Of a stretch of 64,000 nucleotides of DNA, positions 62,205 to 64,000 are shown piece after piece. The stretch covers positions 1 to 64,000 of the forward strand of contig JAFSDM010000030.1 in NCBI GenBank assembly GCA_017436225.1. The letters run 5' to 3'. The stretch's first letter is position 1. Each line of letters begins with the position of its first letter. Origin of the DNA: Clostridia bacterium. Its GTDB lineage: Bacteria; Bacillota; Clostridia; Oscillospirales; Acutalibacteraceae. A program made the position numbers and the translations under genes. The notes below the pieces were generated by a model. The model had not been told where the DNA came from. It saw nothing but the letters and a program-made list of their open reading frames with translations, and searched no databases.

Positions 62205-62260
62205 ATAAAAAAAGCTGCAATAAGGGTGTGTAAAAATCACTTTTATTGCAGCTTTTTCGT
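62205..62260. terminator. Bidirectional terminator between converging genes
   Basis: Perfect 15-bp stem (62209-62223 with 62243-62257) that begins with A residues and ends with TTTTT, so it can terminate both the SPFH gene and the leftward CarD-type gene. Confidence 0.85.
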
Positions 62261-62267
62261 TTTATTT

Positions 62268-62777
62268 TTATTTATTACTATTTTCAATTCTATTAAAGAT
62301 GTATGTCATTAACTGGTCTTCATTCAAATTCAGCACATACTCAAACTCGCCATACAAAAGCCGCTCTGCATCCCTAAAAAATCGCTCATCGGAGGCGTGC
62401 AAACGCTTACCGCTTGCCTCCCTTTCTTTTTTCTGAATAAAAATTGATTTTATCATTTTTACAAGCTCTAATCGGTTGCCGTCAGAGATAATATTTCTGT
62501 ATTTTTCCTTGCGCTCGCTCTCATTTGTAATCCAGTTTGCTTTTTCCTTTACCATTGAGTCAATAAGCTCGTTGATTTCCTCTTTGGATAACAGGTTTTT
62601 CATTTTTGCAAGAAGCCTATTGTTTTCGGTGGGAACAAAATATGTAGAAGCGTTGTTTTTTATTGGCTTGAGAACAAAGTATTGCTTTTTGGTTCCCATT
62701 AATTCTTTATTTTCTATTCCTTCAATTTTACAAACTCCGTTAGAACCGTATACAATAACATCATTGATATTAAACAT
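62268..62777 (-). CDS. CarD-family transcription regulator
   Basis: 169 residues. The N-terminal Tudor-like RNA-polymerase-interacting domain is recognised by FNINDVIVYGSNGVCKIEGIE and YFVLKPIKNNASTYFVPT. The helical DNA-binding C-terminal domain contains RLHASDERFFRDAERLLYGEF. CarD/CdnL proteins stabilise promoter complexes. It is single and leftward between two rightward genes. Confidence 0.9.
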   Translation of the reverse strand: MFNINDVIVYGSNGVCKIEGIENKELMGTKKQYFVLKPIKNNASTYFVPTENNRLLAKMKNLLSKEEINELIDSMVKEKANWITNESERKEKYRNIISDGNRLELVKMIKSIFIQKKEREASGKRLHASDERFFRDAERLLYGEFEYVLNLNEDQLMTYIFNRIENSNK

Positions 62778-62896
62778 AGAATTTTACACCCTTACACAGC
62801 ATTTTCTATATATATTTTAGCATAGATTTAAAAAATTTTCATATGGTCATTTTGCCCAATTTTAAGGGTATGATAGTTTGGCAAATTTAATATGTT

Positions 62897-62925
62897 TTGA
62901 TTTTTTTAAGACTATATGTTATAAT
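62897..62925 (+). promoter_or_regulatory. Sigma-A promoter of the EamA transporter gene
   Basis: TTGATT (62897-62902), 17-bp spacer, TATAAT (62920-62925). Confidence 0.75.
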
Positions 62926-62968
62926 CTGTTTAATCGGTGTTAATTAAAAAGCGAAGAGGGTGATTTTT

Positions 62969-63841
62969 GTGAAGCGCGAAGGTCTATCAAGGGTGTTTAT
63001 GGCGGCGGCAATGTTTATATTTGGTACGCTTGCCCCCTTTGTGCGAAACATAAATGTAAGCTCGGGGGAGCTTGCGCTTTATCGCGCTATACTTGCCTCC
63101 CTTTTGGTTGGTGGATTTTTGGTGGTTACAAGGCAAAAGCTTCCTATAAAAAGCATAAAAAAGGAAATTACCTTGCTTTTTATTTCGGGAATTGCTATGG
63201 GTGTAAATTGGATTTTCCTTTTTGAAGCCTATAACTACACCACCGTTTCGGTTGCTACCCTAAGCTATTACTTTGCACCCGTTATTGTTATGGTAGTCTG
63301 CCCTCTGCTTTTTAAGGAAAAGCTTTCGGCAAAGCAAATTTTCTGCTTTGCTATGTCTACCGTGGGTCTTGTTTTAATCACGGGCTTTACGGGGGGCGGA
63401 AAAAAGGATTTACTTGGCATAGCCTTTGGTTTGGCCGCCGCAATGTTTTATGCGGTTGTAATGCTTTTAAACAAATGTATAAAGGGCGTAACGGGACTTC
63501 ACCGCACTTTTGTGCAGTTTTTGGCCGCAATTGTTACCCTTATTCCCTATGTTATTTGCACAAGCGGATTTAACCTTGGCGGACTAAATAAAATCGGAGT
63601 TATGTCACTGCTTGTTGTGGGTCTTGTTCATACGGGAATTACCTACTGTATGTATTTTTCCGCCTTAAAGGATTTGTCAGGTCAAAAGGTGGCTATTTTA
63701 AGCTACATAGACCCATTGGTGGCCGTTTTGGTTAGCGTTACGGTACTTAGTGAGTCAATTACCCCTTTGCAGATTGTAGGCGGACTGCTTATTTTAGGCT
63801 TCACCCTTATAAGTGAGTTACCTGTCAAAAAGAAAAGTTAA
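62969..63841 (+). CDS. EamA/DMT-family transporter
   Basis: 290 residues with ten hydrophobic helices in two EamA repeats (about 8-137 and 150-285), the drug/metabolite transporter fold. The second repeat ends with IDPLVAVLVSVTVLSESIT, a typical EamA segment. Substrate unknown; such proteins often export amino acids or metabolites. The start is GTG 62969 behind GAAGAGGGTG; a GTG nine bases earlier lies inside that site. Confidence 0.88.
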   Translation: MKREGLSRVFMAAAMFIFGTLAPFVRNINVSSGELALYRAILASLLVGGFLVVTRQKLPIKSIKKEITLLFISGIAMGVNWIFLFEAYNYTTVSVATLSYYFAPVIVMVVCPLLFKEKLSAKQIFCFAMSTVGLVLITGFTGGGKKDLLGIAFGLAAAMFYAVVMLLNKCIKGVTGLHRTFVQFLAAIVTLIPYVICTSGFNLGGLNKIGVMSLLVVGLVHTGITYCMYFSALKDLSGQKVAILSYIDPLVAVLVSVTVLSESITPLQIVGGLLILGFTLISELPVKKKS

Positions 63842-63902
63842 ATGCTGTCTTGCGTTTGGCAGGTCGGCGGTATATTTATAACGGTTTTCAGGAGGAAATA
63901 AA

Positions 63903-64000
63903 GTGCAAGAAAGATTTGAAACCTTTACGGTGCTTATAAACAGAATAAGCCGAAATATCAGAAAAATTAAAAATCAGGAGATGGCGGAATATAATCTCAG
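63903..64000 (+). CDS. MarR-type transcription regulator (5' end only)
   Basis: The first 32 codons of a gene cut by the window edge. GTG start, AGGAGG at 63890-63895. The opening FETFTVLINRISRNIRKIKNQEM is like the first helix of MarR-family regulators. It may be co-transcribed with the EamA gene. Confidence 0.6.
   Translation, partial: MQERFETFTVLINRISRNIRKIKNQEMAEYNL

Noticed and set aside
62476..62820. 114-codon plus-strand frame opposite the CarD-type gene
   Set aside because: Antisense shadow of a recognisable gene; no ribosome site.

Overview
The window is chromosomal DNA of a spore-forming, probably anaerobic Firmicute. Gut Clostridia of the Oscillospiraceae/Ruminococcaceae kind fit best. 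The reasons are spoIIID and ypeB (sporulation and germination), a complete Rnf ferredoxin:NAD+ complex, AGGAGG-type ribosome sites, sigma-A promoters with 17-bp spacers, a preQ1-regulated queT, and many short hairpin repeats between genes. This taxonomic call is inference from gene content; no rRNA is present.

Layout. 1-9.2 kb (minus): an EF-G-like GTPase, then metY-rnfC-D-G-E-A-B read as one leftward block. 9.4-15.5 kb (plus): a zinc-ribbon membrane protein, an ABC exporter (ATPase and two permeases), a small membrane protein and a cyclophilin. 15.6-22.2 kb (minus): a Fic protein with an operator-like palindrome over its promoter, a glycosidase/SDR pair, ypeB and spoIIID. 22.3-26.2 kb (plus): sbcD-sbcC. 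26.8-45.1 kb (plus): a large carbohydrate locus (see below). 45.4-51.8 kb (minus): nadE, a HAD phosphatase, then a lexA-headed group (lexA, an acyltransferase-like membrane protein, rnhA, greA, a nitroreductase), and a sigma-factor/anti-sigma fusion gene. 52-57 kb (plus): glycogen phosphorylase, a GH13 amylase, and queT behind a preQ1 riboswitch. 57.2-57.4 kb: tRNA-Thr and tRNA-Tyr. 57.4-60.9 kb: accessory DNA with hairpin arrays and small orphan genes. 60.9-64 kb: DUF2809, an SPFH protein, a CarD-type regulator, an EamA transporter and the start of a MarR-type gene.

The most interesting region is 26.8-45.1 kb. It encodes two sets of sugar ABC permeases with no ATPase gene, a 1019-residue binding protein fused to two carbohydrate-binding-like modules and lacking a lipobox, a beta-propeller/TPR/YIP1 membrane protein, a DUF5696 lipoprotein, a second (lipoprotein) binding protein, a five-module carbohydrate-binding secreted protein and a clan-A-like glycosidase lipoprotein. 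Together they look like a surface machine that binds, trims and imports one complex glycan. The nearby glycogen phosphorylase/amylase pair and the sigma-RsgI-PepSY fusion would suit a carbohydrate-centred lifestyle, but no direct link is visible.

Other notable points: an EF-G paralogue without the catalytic histidine; an RnfE with a cysteine cluster and coiled-coil tail; three hairpin-rich elements that each end exactly at a sigma-A promoter near a four-helix-bundle (S23-type) gene; and a 15-base inverted copy of part of tRNA-Tyr at 60.8 kb.
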